A program made the position numbers and the translations under genes. The notes beneath the pieces were generated by a model. That model was not told where the DNA came from. It made no database searches and worked only from the letters and a program-made list of their open reading frames with translations. 64,000 nucleotides of DNA from an uncultured Methanoregula sp. (lineage in GTDB: Archaea > Halobacteriota > Methanomicrobia > Methanomicrobiales > Methanospirillaceae): assembly GCF_963662735.1 (NCBI RefSeq), contig NZ_OY759744.1, positions 2,646,153 through 2,710,152 of the forward strand. The letters are read 5' to 3'. This document shows, one piece after another, positions 45,114 to 53,769 of the stretch; the first letter of the stretch is position 1, and every line of letters starts with the position of its first letter.

Positions 45114-46646
45114 TTACCCGTTCATCACGGTCGGGGTGGTATTGATATCGAGATAGCTGCCCTGCTCCCGGGTATAATTCGGCCAGGTGATATTCATCCC
45201 GCCATTCGGGTTCCCTGTCTTCGCAAACCGGGTCCAGAGATCCACAACATTGGCAGCCACTGCCGGGTCCGCATGAACCGGCACGCCGAACAACAGGAGC
45301 GTCTCGCTTCCATGGAATGCCCCGTTGGTCTGGCCGGGCAGGATATAGGTGTACCGGTACACATACGTCTGAGGGCTGATGTCCCCCATCGAACCCGCGG
45401 CAAACTTCACCGAATCGGAAAAGTCATAGTCCGTCATGATCTCGGCCAGGCGAAGCTGGACTTCCTGGGTCGAACTGGCGGGATATCGGACGAGAACTGC
45501 ATCAGCATCCTTCCCGAACCGTTCCCTGAGGAATGTAACATACCCGGCAACGGTCATGTTGGCATTTGCGGAAAGGGTTGTCCCGTCATTGGCATTGTTC
45601 CCGATCATGAGGGGAACCGGGTTCTCCTGGTGATGGAGGAATATGGTGTCCAGGGTGTCGGGGAGGACCCACCCGTCAGTATTCGGCTCAAACATCACGG
45701 TATGGGTACTCCAGAATGATGATGGCGAGGATGGCGTTGCATTGATCAGGACTTCGGGGCTGAGCTTTCGCATCTGCGCAATTGCATCCGGGCCGGTGTA
45801 ACCGAGACTTTGTGTGTACCAGGTTCCGAACTGCTCGGCATCGGCTTTTGAATGGGTGGCATTGATGATCGCCCCGTGCGCCCAGAAGGGGCCGCTCTCA
45901 ACAATTCCCTGCTGGTAAAGTCCTTTGCTTGTCGGGCTTGCGATGTGGACGAGGACACTCTCTGCTCCCGCCGACTGGCCGAAGATGGTTACCCGTGACG
46001 GGTCGCCACCGAACGCCCCGATGTTGTTCCGGACCCACTTCAGGGCTGCCTGCTGGTCAAGGATCCCGTAATTGCCCGAAGCATTGTGCTCCGACTCGTT
46101 GTCCAGCTGGGGATGGGCAAGAAACCCGAGGGCCCCGAGCCGGTAATTCGGGGTAACCACGATGACTCCTTTCTCTGCAAGGGTCGTCCCGTTGTACAAC
46201 GGCATGGAGCCCGCCACACTGGTGAATCCTCCGCCATAGAAAAAGACCATGACCGGCAGTTTTTCATCAGCACTCCTGGCCGGGGTCCAGACATTGAGAT
46301 ACAGGCAGTCCTCGCTCATGGTCGGGGACGAAGATCCTGACGAGGGAACCTGGCCTTCTTTCACGGCCTGGGGGCAGGTTGGCGAATACTCCGTGGTATT
46401 CTTCACGCCACCCCAGGACTGTACCGGTGCGGGAGGTCTCCACCGCAGGTCACCGGTCGGGGGGGCCGCAAACGGGATGCCGTGATAGACCCGGATGCCG
46501 TCCTGGTTAATCCCTGAAACAGAGCCGGCATCGGTCTTCACGATAGTGGCATCAGGAGCCGGCTGGGTACATCCGCCAAGAAACAAAAATCCAATAAGGA
46601 GCAGGCAGATTACCAGACTATTACGTGTCAGATTACATGGTTGCAT
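45114..46646 (-). CDS. Carboxylesterase type B, lipoprotein
   Basis: A 510-residue alpha/beta hydrolase. A signal with lipobox LGGC (Cys26) tethers it outside. The nucleophile elbow GQSAGAESVLVH (Ser near residue 226) and the oxyanion-loop YGGGFTSVAGS are as in the family, as is the N-terminal IPFAAPPTGDLRWRPPAPVQ. The acid is expected in or near IGNNANDGTTLS, and His at AFHGSETLLLFG. It would hydrolyse ester bonds in extracellular compounds. Such a gene is uncommon in methanogens and may come from bacteria (inference). Confidence 0.92.
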   Translation of the reverse strand: MQPCNLTRNSLVICLLLIGFLFLGGCTQPAPDATIVKTDAGSVSGINQDGIRVYHGIPFAAPPTGDLRWRPPAPVQSWGGVKNTTEYSPTCPQAVKEGQVPSSGSSSPTMSEDCLYLNVWTPARSADEKLPVMVFFYGGGFTSVAGSMPLYNGTTLAEKGVIVVTPNYRLGALGFLAHPQLDNESEHNASGNYGILDQQAALKWVRNNIGAFGGDPSRVTIFGQSAGAESVLVHIASPTSKGLYQQGIVESGPFWAHGAIINATHSKADAEQFGTWYTQSLGYTGPDAIAQMRKLSPEVLINATPSSPSSFWSTHTVMFEPNTDGWVLPDTLDTIFLHHQENPVPLMIGNNANDGTTLSANANMTVAGYVTFLRERFGKDADAVLVRYPASSTQEVQLRLAEIMTDYDFSDSVKFAAGSMGDISPQTYVYRYTYILPGQTNGAFHGSETLLLFGVPVHADPAVAANVVDLWTRFAKTGNPNGGMNITWPNYTREQGSYLDINTTPTVMNG

Positions 46647-46902
46647 ACGATAGTATTCCCCCGTTTTCCAATAGAAAGATCCAGGTTCCGGATAAAGGAA
46701 GATTGACGGGGATCCCGTGAAACCCGTTTACCGGAACCAGAGAACTTTTTGTGAATGATACGCGATGACGTTTAATGCTTATCATCTGCCGGTATCTGAA
46801 ATATCACCAGTCCATCAACCGGCTCAAAAGCCGGAAGAGAGATTCCGGATATTCGTGAAACACGAGAAATCATATAAAGACCGGGAATGCAGCGGGAAGG
46901 TT

Positions 46903-47447
46903 ATGAAGGGGATATATGTTACTCTTTTAATAACCCTGCTCGTCAGTGTTACCCTCCTGGCCGGATGCAGGGTACGAGATCAACGCCACAGGCAATTTAC
47001 ATAACCATTACCGTTACACCAAAGGGAACACTATCTCCTTCGGCTGCAACGGTCACACCGATACCTACGATCACCACCGCAGCACCGACAACGGATCCCA
47101 TCATTCACCGGTATATTTTTGCGTACATGACCGCCGGCGGACCCATGGGCCGTGAACCAAAGTTCTACCCAGGGGGAACGGTTGATTATCGCATAGGGTA
47201 TACCACAACCGTTTCCGATAATATCAGGATAACCAATATCATTTCAGAAGCGTCGGGTACGTGGATACCTCTTTGGAATATGACGTATTACACCAAGGTT
47301 CTTCCAACATCCGAAGGCGGGGCACAGATGATCCGGCAATTTACCCTGGTGCCGGCCCACGAGAACCCTAGCTACCCGGGGATAACCTTGCCGGAGCAGA
47401 TCGTAGGATCCGATGGCACCGTTATGACCAGGGCAAAAAACGATTAA
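46903..47447 (+). pseudogene. Lipoprotein gene with apparent frameshift
   Basis: A lipoprotein signal starts at ATG 46903 (MKGIYVTLLITLLVSVTLLA then GC). That frame closes at 47004, but a neighbouring frame carries on from about 46970 with a Thr/Pro-rich linker (TVTPIPTITTAAPTTDP) and a beta domain (YIFAYMTAGGPMGREPKFYP, later YTTTVSDNIRI) and ends at 47447. So one indel between 46965 and 46990 would restore a normal gene of about 180 residues. It may be a true break or an assembly error. Confidence 0.6.
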
Positions 47448-47468
47448 ATTTCCTCCTTTTTAAAATCT

Positions 47469-47497
47469 AAAAAAAAAGTGTTACAGACCTTTTTTTT
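47469..47497. terminator. Bidirectional poly-T/poly-A terminator region
   Basis: Between convergent genes, nine A bases at 47469-47477 (T-tract for the leftward transcript) and eight T bases at 47490-47497 (for the rightward one), as archaeal terminators need. Confidence 0.55.
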
Positions 47498-48987
47498 CAG
47501 ATCATCCCGGTCTTCGTGTCCTCTTCGTTGCCGGACTGGTAGTCCGGGTGCACTTCCTGCCGTGCAAAAATGGCAAGGATAAGGATGATAACTGCAATCG
47601 CAAGCGATGCAAGGAACGCAAGATCGAAACCGGCCGTCATCACTTCCAGCTTGATATTCACAGGTGCACTTTCCGTGATCCCGCGATGCCCGGCAATTGC
47701 TTCGATGCCCTGCATGAATACCAGGTTTGCAAAAGCAATCCCAAGGGTCAAGGGGGCAAACCGTTCGAGACTCGTGAGGCTGGAGACCATGCCCTGGTAC
47801 TTCTTTGACACCGAATTCATGATCATGTTCGAGGCAGGCGTGATCATCAGGCCCAGGCTGAAGCCCAGCACAAGGAGGCTGAGCACCACAAATCCGGTCG
47901 GAGTGTTGATCCGGAGAAGCGTCATCATGAAATAACCGATAACCAGCAGGATACCCGAGGCTATGCAGAGCTTCCTGCCACCGACCCGGTTATAGAGTAT
48001 CCCGGAGAGGATGCCGGCAACCATCATGGCAATAGAAAGAGCGGTCAGGATAAGGCCCGCATCGGACACGCCGTACCCTTTGACATACTGGAGATAGAAC
48101 GGGAGCAGGTAGCTGATGCCGGCGAAACTGAAAAAGACCAGTGACATGATCAGGTTGGTCATCAGGAAATTTTTGTTTTTGAAGAGGCGGAGCTCAAGGA
48201 GCGGGTCAGCCACCTTGAGTTCGTGCCAGGCAAAGTAGCCAAGCATGACGATGGCAAGCGCGAGGGTGCCAAGGATGACCGGGGAGGTCCACCCCATCGT
48301 TGTACCTTCGGATACCGCAAAGAGCAGGGCGGCAAGCCCGGTGAAGATCAACAGCGCACCTGCCTTGTCAAAGCGCGCCGGTGTTTCATGGGGAGTACTT
48401 GCCGGTATAACTTTTGCACCCAGCAGGAGTGCAATAATTCCTACCGGAACATTGATGAAGAAGATCCAGTGCCAGGAGAGGTACTGGGTGAGCACCCCGC
48501 CAATCGTCGGCCCGATAGCGGTCCCGAGTGCGGCAACTGTCATAATGATGCCCATGGCTTTTCCTTTCTGCTTCATCGGGATGTACGCGGTGATCATCGC
48601 CGGCGCGATCGCCGTTATCATGGCACCGCCTACTGCCTGGAAAGCACGCGAACCAACCAGCACGGGAAATGAATTCAGGAGATCGGGCAGGAGACCGCAG
48701 GAGAACGATCCGATCGTGAAGATTACAAATCCCGACAGGAAGACTTTCTTGAAGCCGATACCATCCGACAATTTGCCGAAGATGAGGACGCAGCCGGCCA
48801 TTACCAGCAGGTAGATGGTAGCAACCCAGCTCACGGTACTCGAAGAGAGATCGAACCCCGCGGAGATGGTTGGCAGAGCAATATTGACGATAGTTCCATC
48901 CAGTGCCGACATGAATGCAGCAAGAGAGATGGAAAGGATCAGGAGATTGAAACCGGATGGGTTTGCCCCGGGACTGGCATGTTCCAT
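47497..48987 (-). CDS. MFS drug exporter, DHA2 (EmrB/QacA) type
   Basis: A 496-residue protein with 14 hydrophobic helices. It opens SLAAFMSALDGTIVNIALPT (motif D1) and contains GKAMGIIMTVAALGTAIGPT (motif C of antiporters). This pattern is typical of proton-driven multidrug exporters of the EmrB/QacA family. Expected substrates are hydrophobic toxins, but none can be named. Confidence 0.93.
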   Translation of the reverse strand: MEHASPGANPSGFNLLILSISLAAFMSALDGTIVNIALPTISAGFDLSSSTVSWVATIYLLVMAGCVLIFGKLSDGIGFKKVFLSGFVIFTIGSFSCGLLPDLLNSFPVLVGSRAFQAVGGAMITAIAPAMITAYIPMKQKGKAMGIIMTVAALGTAIGPTIGGVLTQYLSWHWIFFINVPVGIIALLLGAKVIPASTPHETPARFDKAGALLIFTGLAALLFAVSEGTTMGWTSPVILGTLALAIVMLGYFAWHELKVADPLLELRLFKNKNFLMTNLIMSLVFFSFAGISYLLPFYLQYVKGYGVSDAGLILTALSIAMMVAGILSGILYNRVGGRKLCIASGILLVIGYFMMTLLRINTPTGFVVLSLLVLGFSLGLMITPASNMIMNSVSKKYQGMVSSLTSLERFAPLTLGIAFANLVFMQGIEAIAGHRGITESAPVNIKLEVMTAGFDLAFLASLAIAVIILILAIFARQEVHPDYQSGNEEDTKTGMI

Positions 48988-49073
48988 ACAGGATATAGGA
49001 TGGCAGGATAAAAAAGAGGAGGGGGATTATGCCCGTTCAATCCCCGTGATATCTACCCGGTGTTCCGGACGAA

Positions 49074-49364
49074 CTATACGGTTACCCGGTGGGCCTCGGT
49101 TCCTGTTATCTCGTAGGTAATATCCTTCTTCTCAGCCCTGAGCTGCTGGAGATCGTTCATGATAGCCTGTATCTCGTGCTGGTTATCCCGTGCTGCGATG
49201 ATATACGGTGTGTCGGGCCGGGGATTTTCCGACGAGGTGGCGAGAAGTTCACAGCTGTTGCGCAGATGGTTGATCTGGAGTTTTGATATCTTTGCAAGAT
49301 CAAGGGATTTGAATTCCCCTGAATTGAACTGACCTGATTGCATGAATTTTACTATTACCGTCAT
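49074..49364 (-). CDS. Unknown 96-residue protein
   Basis: A small soluble protein from ATG at 49364, where GGAGG five bases upstream decides the start; a longer frame to 49496 has none. It has mixed alpha/beta character with PDTPYIIAARDNQHEIQAIM and LQQLRAEKKDITYEITG. No family recognised. It is followed by no close partner. Confidence 0.65.
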   Translation of the reverse strand: MTVIVKFMQSGQFNSGEFKSLDLAKISKLQINHLRNSCELLATSSENPRPDTPYIIAARDNQHEIQAIMNDLQQLRAEKKDITYEITGTEAHRVTV

Positions 49365-49617
49365 AGGATCCTCCATCCTGCTTCCCGATAACCCGGGTGA
49401 TTGCCAGGTTGTGTTCCGGTCTTGCTTAAATGAAAGTGACAGCTCTCCCGGGGATGGGGAACAATGGATTTCCTGTTGCATATAGTTATCTGTCATTGCA
49501 TGTTACGGGGTAAAAAAAGAATGGGTAATCTGCGGGCACATTTTTCATGAGCACGGGCGTGCGAACAGGATCCCGGTGCCCGTTACAAATCGCTCAAAAA
49601 GGCGGATTATTCAGATC

Positions 49618-50193
49618 CTAAATCTGTGCTGATATACCCGCTGAGCAGAAGGTTTTCAGAAATTTCCGCGACGGGTATTCATGGATGGTGGTTACCACAA
49701 CTTTTCCCCTGCCAATCTGCTTTTCAATGATAACACCGGCATCGTCGGTCACGCCAACGCATTCTCCCCCATGGCTGACAAACGTGCCATCGCATTCGAT
49801 ACAGCCCGAATCATAATCTTCAATAATCGTGCCGGTGTCCGAAGGGGGTGAACACTGTACGGCACGCGGACGGCACTCGTGCCGGTAGGTGACCGGAAAC
49901 GGAAGCCAGTCGTACGAATCTGGCTTATCCGTGGCAGCACCGAAAACCAGCAGATTTCCACCATCTTCGATAAAGCGTTGTATTCGCGAGGAGGAGGCCC
50001 TCAGGGCAGGGAGGAGGTTTGAGTAGGATGCGTTGGCAAATCCCGTGGGAACGATGATGCAGGAATACGTTCCCCGGAAATAGGGGGCTGCAAGCATGTA
50101 GGGCGTGATCAGATCACAGGAAAGACCGCAATCTTCAATATACCGGTTGAAGTGCTGTTTTGTTTCCCACACGAATCCCACGCGGCAGCTCAT
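49618..50193 (-). CDS. Class I glutamine-amidotransferase-like protein of RtcB operon
   Basis: A 191-residue alpha/beta protein with the fold pattern of GATase1/DJ-1-like proteins: VGFVWETKQHFNRYIEDC, TYSCIIVPTGFANASY, IEDGGNLLVFG, KVVVTTIHEYPSRKFLK. No clear active Cys at the usual elbow (the PTG in that place has no Cys), so it may be a binding protein. The start overlaps the stop of rtcB (ATGA). It is the last gene of a four-gene RNA-repair operon. Confidence 0.65.
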   Translation of the reverse strand: MSCRVGFVWETKQHFNRYIEDCGLSCDLITPYMLAAPYFRGTYSCIIVPTGFANASYSNLLPALRASSSRIQRFIEDGGNLLVFGAATDKPDSYDWLPFPVTYRHECRPRAVQCSPPSDTGTIIEDYDSGCIECDGTFVSHGGECVGVTDDAGVIIEKQIGRGKVVVTTIHEYPSRKFLKTFCSAGISAQI

Positions 50194-51623
50194 CCTTTGA
50201 TCACACCTATGGGGGTCAGGCGGGCCACGAGCCGGGAGATGCCGACATCATGGACCACGTTTACCACTTCTTCGCTGGGCTTATAGACTTCCGGTGCCTC
50301 ATCTGCAATAGCATTCTCATTGGGAGCTTTGACGATGATTCCCTTTTTGAGCAGGATCTCTGCAACCTCTTTCCCGCTCATCCTCTTTTTTGCCTGGGTC
50401 CGGCTCATCACCCTTCCCGCCCCGTGGCAGGTACTGCCGAATGTTCGTTCCATGGCGGTATCCGTTCCCCGCAGGACAAAGGATGAGGTTCCCATGCTTC
50501 CCGGGATGATCACCGGCTGACCGATAGCCGCGAGATCATCGGGAAGATCCGGAGTACCCGGGCCAAATGCACGGGTGGCTCCTTTGCGATGGACACAGAC
50601 CTGCATCTTTTTCCCGTCAACGGTATGTTCCTCGATCTTCGCAACATTATGCGCAACATCGTAGACGAGGTCCATATCCTCGTACTCGATCCTGAACATC
50701 TTTGCAAGGATCTGGCGCGTCGTATGGGTGATGATCTGGCGGTTTGCCCAGGCATAGTTTGCCGCTGCAGCCATAGCCCCGAAATAGGCCTTGCCCTCGG
50801 GGGAGGCGATGGGGGCGCAGGCCAGCTGCCGGTCGGGAAGGGAGATATTGTAGCGTTTCGTTGCGGATTCCAGGACTTTCAGGTGATCGGTACAGGTCTG
50901 GTGACCAAGGCCCCGGGAACCGCAATGGATCATGCAGCAGACCTGGCCGGCGCTGATGCCGAATGCTTTTGCAACAACGGGATCATAGATCTCCGAAACA
51001 ACCTGGATCTCCAGGAAATGGTTCCCGGAACCAAGGGTTCCTCCCTGGGGGACTCCCCGCTGCTTTGCTTTTTCAGAAACCGCACGGGTATCTGCCTCTT
51101 TCATGCACCCCTTCTCCTCGCACCGGACCAGATCCCGTTCAACACCGTACCCGTCCTCGACTGCCCACCGGGCTCCTTTGGTCATCATCCCGTCAAGAGA
51201 CCGGGGGGATCCTTTCAGGGGACTTTTGGCACCAACACCCGTAGGCACTGCCCGGAAGAGCTGATCAATGAGATCCCGGCGCCCCGCAACATCCTTGTGC
51301 GCGAGCGGCGTGGTGAGCAGCCGGACTCCGCAGTTGATATCAAACCCGACACCTCCCGGGGAGATTACGCCATCATCAAGCGAGAATGCTGCAACACCGC
51401 CGATAGGAAAACCATATCCCCAGTGAATATCAGGCATGGCTAGGGAATTTTTGATGATCCCGGGCAGAGTAGCAACATTTGCGAGCTGCTGGATGGCTCC
51501 TTCCTCAAGGATCTTTCCGAGGGATTCTGAAAGGAAGAATCGGCCAGGTACGCGCATGCCGGGTACAAAGCCTACGGGAACTTCCCATTCGAGCGGTCCG
51601 GTTTGTCTGACTCCTTCAATCAT
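50190..51623 (-). CDS. rtcB: RtcB tRNA-splicing ligase
   Basis: A 477-residue RNA ligase that joins 2',3'-cyclic phosphate and 5'-OH ends using GTP and Mn, needed for tRNA splicing in archaea. Hallmarks: PGGVGFDINCGVRLLTT (metal-binding Cys), GTLGSGNHFLEIQVV, CCMIHCGSRGLGHQTC, NRQIITHTTRQIL and the guanylated-His region TCHGAGRVMSRTQAKK. The ATG at 51623 is chosen; a TTG four codons earlier is possible. It follows archease by 20 bases, and archease speeds RtcB guanylylation. Confidence 0.96.
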   Translation of the reverse strand: MIEGVRQTGPLEWEVPVGFVPGMRVPGRFFLSESLGKILEEGAIQQLANVATLPGIIKNSLAMPDIHWGYGFPIGGVAAFSLDDGVISPGGVGFDINCGVRLLTTPLAHKDVAGRRDLIDQLFRAVPTGVGAKSPLKGSPRSLDGMMTKGARWAVEDGYGVERDLVRCEEKGCMKEADTRAVSEKAKQRGVPQGGTLGSGNHFLEIQVVSEIYDPVVAKAFGISAGQVCCMIHCGSRGLGHQTCTDHLKVLESATKRYNISLPDRQLACAPIASPEGKAYFGAMAAAANYAWANRQIITHTTRQILAKMFRIEYEDMDLVYDVAHNVAKIEEHTVDGKKMQVCVHRKGATRAFGPGTPDLPDDLAAIGQPVIIPGSMGTSSFVLRGTDTAMERTFGSTCHGAGRVMSRTQAKKRMSGKEVAEILLKKGIIVKAPNENAIADEAPEVYKPSEEVVNVVHDVGISRLVARLTPIGVIKG

Positions 51624-51643
51624 GGCAGGTCTCAAGACTCTTT

Positions 51644-52051
51644 TTATACATCAAATAGGATCTCCAGCATATATCCGTTCGTGTCCTCCCGGATCGAGAG
51701 GCCGGAGTACGATATTCCTTTCACTTCAGTACCTTCCGAATGGCGTGCCGGATCAAATGGCTCCCCGTAAAGGGTGGCAGTCAGGGCCGGGCCGGTGATG
51801 GTGATATCAGCCCGGGAAAAGACGAGTCCCTTAACTTCAGAAACGAAGAGGACTTCTGACAGGAAATCGGCAAGAAGCGATTCGGCATCCCGGGCATCGA
51901 CTTTGATTACCGTTTGTTGTTTCCCGGAACGGTTCTTTCCATATACCACCTGCATGAGAGCATCAAAGGCATCGGAAAAAAGTAATTCAAGCGTTTTTGC
52001 CCGTGCGCGGATTTTCACATCGGCCGTATGGGATATCTCTTCGTAACTCAT
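51644..52051 (-). CDS. Archease
   Basis: A 135-residue archease: SYEEISHTADVKIRARAKTL at the start, FSDAFDALMQVVYG, and the C-terminal TNGYMLEILFDV. Archease activates RtcB by promoting metal-dependent guanylation; acidic residues near the N-terminal HTADV and at the end bind Ca or Mg. The gene overlaps the upstream 96-residue protein gene by four bases (ATGA) and leads into rtcB. Confidence 0.95.
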   Translation of the reverse strand: MSYEEISHTADVKIRARAKTLELLFSDAFDALMQVVYGKNRSGKQQTVIKVDARDAESLLADFLSEVLFVSEVKGLVFSRADITITGPALTATLYGEPFDPARHSEGTEVKGISYSGLSIREDTNGYMLEILFDV

Positions 52052-52338
52052 CCGTACTCGTGTCCGGTCATGTCAGGTTCATCGAAAAACGGGATCATGT
52101 CCATCCGGATGCTGTGGAGAAAACGGGCCTGGTGGATGGAGATGTATACCGTGTGGTTCCCGGCCTGCATCAGGAGATCGGACTTCTTGGGTGGTTTTAT
52201 CTGGATCGGGAGTAAGATCGGTCCCCCGCAGGAAGTACAGATGCGGAAATCACAGTCTCTCTTATTGATATATTCGATAACTTCAGGAACAATCGTGACA
52301 TCGCATATGCCCGCGCTGTCATGAGGATTGGTATACAT
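52048..52338 (-). CDS. Small Cys-motif protein of the RtcB-archease operon
   Basis: A 96-residue protein with the motif CTSCGGPILLPIQIKPPKKS at about residues 34-53, and a second half ISIHQARFLHSIRMDMIPFF. The C-x2-C is likely to bind zinc with other Cys (CDVT, CDFRI) of the N-terminus. No name is known to me. It is the promoter-proximal gene of the operon and overlaps archease by four bases, which implies a function linked to RNA ligation or its control. Confidence 0.7.
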   Translation of the reverse strand: MYTNPHDSAGICDVTIVPEVIEYINKRDCDFRICTSCGGPILLPIQIKPPKKSDLLMQAGNHTVYISIHQARFLHSIRMDMIPFFDEPDMTGHEYG

Positions 52339-52392
52339 GATGCTGGTAGTATTGGCATCCTGCTCTAAAAACCGTTATGGATCGGGGGTATT

Positions 52393-52704
52393 CTAGTTAA
52401 CGCCCACGATCCGTATGACAATATCGAAATACTTCTGTTTGAGTTCGTACGAATTCTGACCATCGTCATTCCGCGTGGCTCTTAGTATGCCGATGCGGGA
52501 TGCGATTATTCCCACCATTGACGCAATCGCATGGAATGTGACTGAGAACTGTTTCTGGAGCTCGGCTACGAGCTCTGCAATAGTGATGGATCCTGATCGA
52601 AGAAAGAGCCGGAGCACTTCGCGTCGTATACCGGTCTTATCCTTGGAAAGGTAAGACCGGAGCCGGCCCTCAATTATCCGCTTGATCTCTGATGGAGATC
52701 TCAT
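52393..52704 (-). CDS. DUF2551-type winged-helix protein
   Basis: A 103-residue basic protein from ATG at 52704 with the winged-helix pattern RREVLRLFLRSGSITIAELV, AELQKQFSVTFHAIASMVGI, IASRIGILRATRND. It matches the DUF2551 family seen in methanogens as far as can be judged by pattern. A TATA box (AAAATATAAATACC) lies about 25-35 bases upstream, so a leaderless or short-leader mRNA is likely. Possibly a small DNA-binding regulator. Confidence 0.75.
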   Translation of the reverse strand: MRSPSEIKRIIEGRLRSYLSKDKTGIRREVLRLFLRSGSITIAELVAELQKQFSVTFHAIASMVGIIASRIGILRATRNDDGQNSYELKQKYFDIVIRIVGVN

Positions 52705-52914
52705 ACGCTTATTGTCAAAGGTCACGGTATTTATATTTTTTGATTTTGTGCAAAATGCAATTCCTGATTGTAAAACAGGCCGATTTTTGAAGAGACATTT
52801 TTTTTCTGCGAAATTGTTGCTGATTGCACAAATCAGGATATCCGGATTCCGGATAACTGTCGTCACTCACCCAATCTGGTAACTATTTAATCGTAGTGAG
52901 CAGATGATTAAGTC

Positions 52915-53769
52915 ATGGGATTGATCAATTACAATATCGAGAAATATTCACCAAAACAACTGGTGATACTTCCCCTCGTACTCTTGATAATCTCACTTGT
53001 AATAATCGGTTTTAACGTGGCAACCACGGGCATGCCCGTGACCCCCGGCATGGAATTTGCCGGAGGGTATTCGTATTCGGTTACAACCACCCAGACAGAT
53101 GACCAGATACATGCTGTCTTTGCCGATTATCCACTGGTGAGTATCAAGGAAGGCATTAAAGGAAAACTGTTGCAGTTCGGTCCTATGGACCAGGCAAAAC
53201 TTGACAGCCTCCAGGGTGTAGTGGAAAAGAATTATCCGGTACACGAATCCATGGCGTCCATTGACCCCACGTTCGGGAAGAGCAACCAGTCAATGGCAGT
53301 CCTCGCTCTGATCATCTCGTTTATCGGGATGTCAATTGTGGTTTTTATCTCGTTTAGGACATTTATTCCCTCCTGCGCAGTCGTCCTGTCGGCTTTTGCC
53401 GATATGGCCATGACGGCAGCGGCAATGAGTCTCCTTGGCCTTACACTTACCCTTGGGACCACGGCGGCACTCCTGATGCTCATCGGTTATTCCGTAGACA
53501 GCGATATCCTGCTGACAACGCGGGTACTGAAACGGCAGGGGAAACTTAACGAGAAACTGACCGGCGCATTCCACACCGGTATCATCATGACTTCCACGAC
53601 ATTTGCGGCGGCAATTGCCATGTTCATCGTATCATGGCTGGGTGGCGTCGAGATCATGTGGGAGATTTCAGCAGTGCTTCTCATCGGACTCGCGGCTGAT
53701 GTCCTGAACACCTGGCTCACCAATGCCGGTATTCTCAAATGGTACGTCCTGAAAGGAGGCGGCAAATGA
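52915..53769 (+). CDS. secF: Protein-export membrane protein SecF
   Basis: A 284-residue SecF with six membrane helices. It carries GMEFAGGYSYSV (usual D is replaced here by E), the periplasmic-side loop (about 35-115) and the conserved LIGYSVDSDILLTTRVLKRQ in helix 4. With SecD it forms a proton-driven helper of the Sec translocon that aids release of exported proteins. In archaea secF precedes secD as here. It ends in ATGA, overlapping the secD start. Confidence 0.95.
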   Translation: MGLINYNIEKYSPKQLVILPLVLLIISLVIIGFNVATTGMPVTPGMEFAGGYSYSVTTTQTDDQIHAVFADYPLVSIKEGIKGKLLQFGPMDQAKLDSLQGVVEKNYPVHESMASIDPTFGKSNQSMAVLALIISFIGMSIVVFISFRTFIPSCAVVLSAFADMAMTAAAMSLLGLTLTLGTTAALLMLIGYSVDSDILLTTRVLKRQGKLNEKLTGAFHTGIIMTSTTFAAAIAMFIVSWLGGVEIMWEISAVLLIGLAADVLNTWLTNAGILKWYVLKGGGK

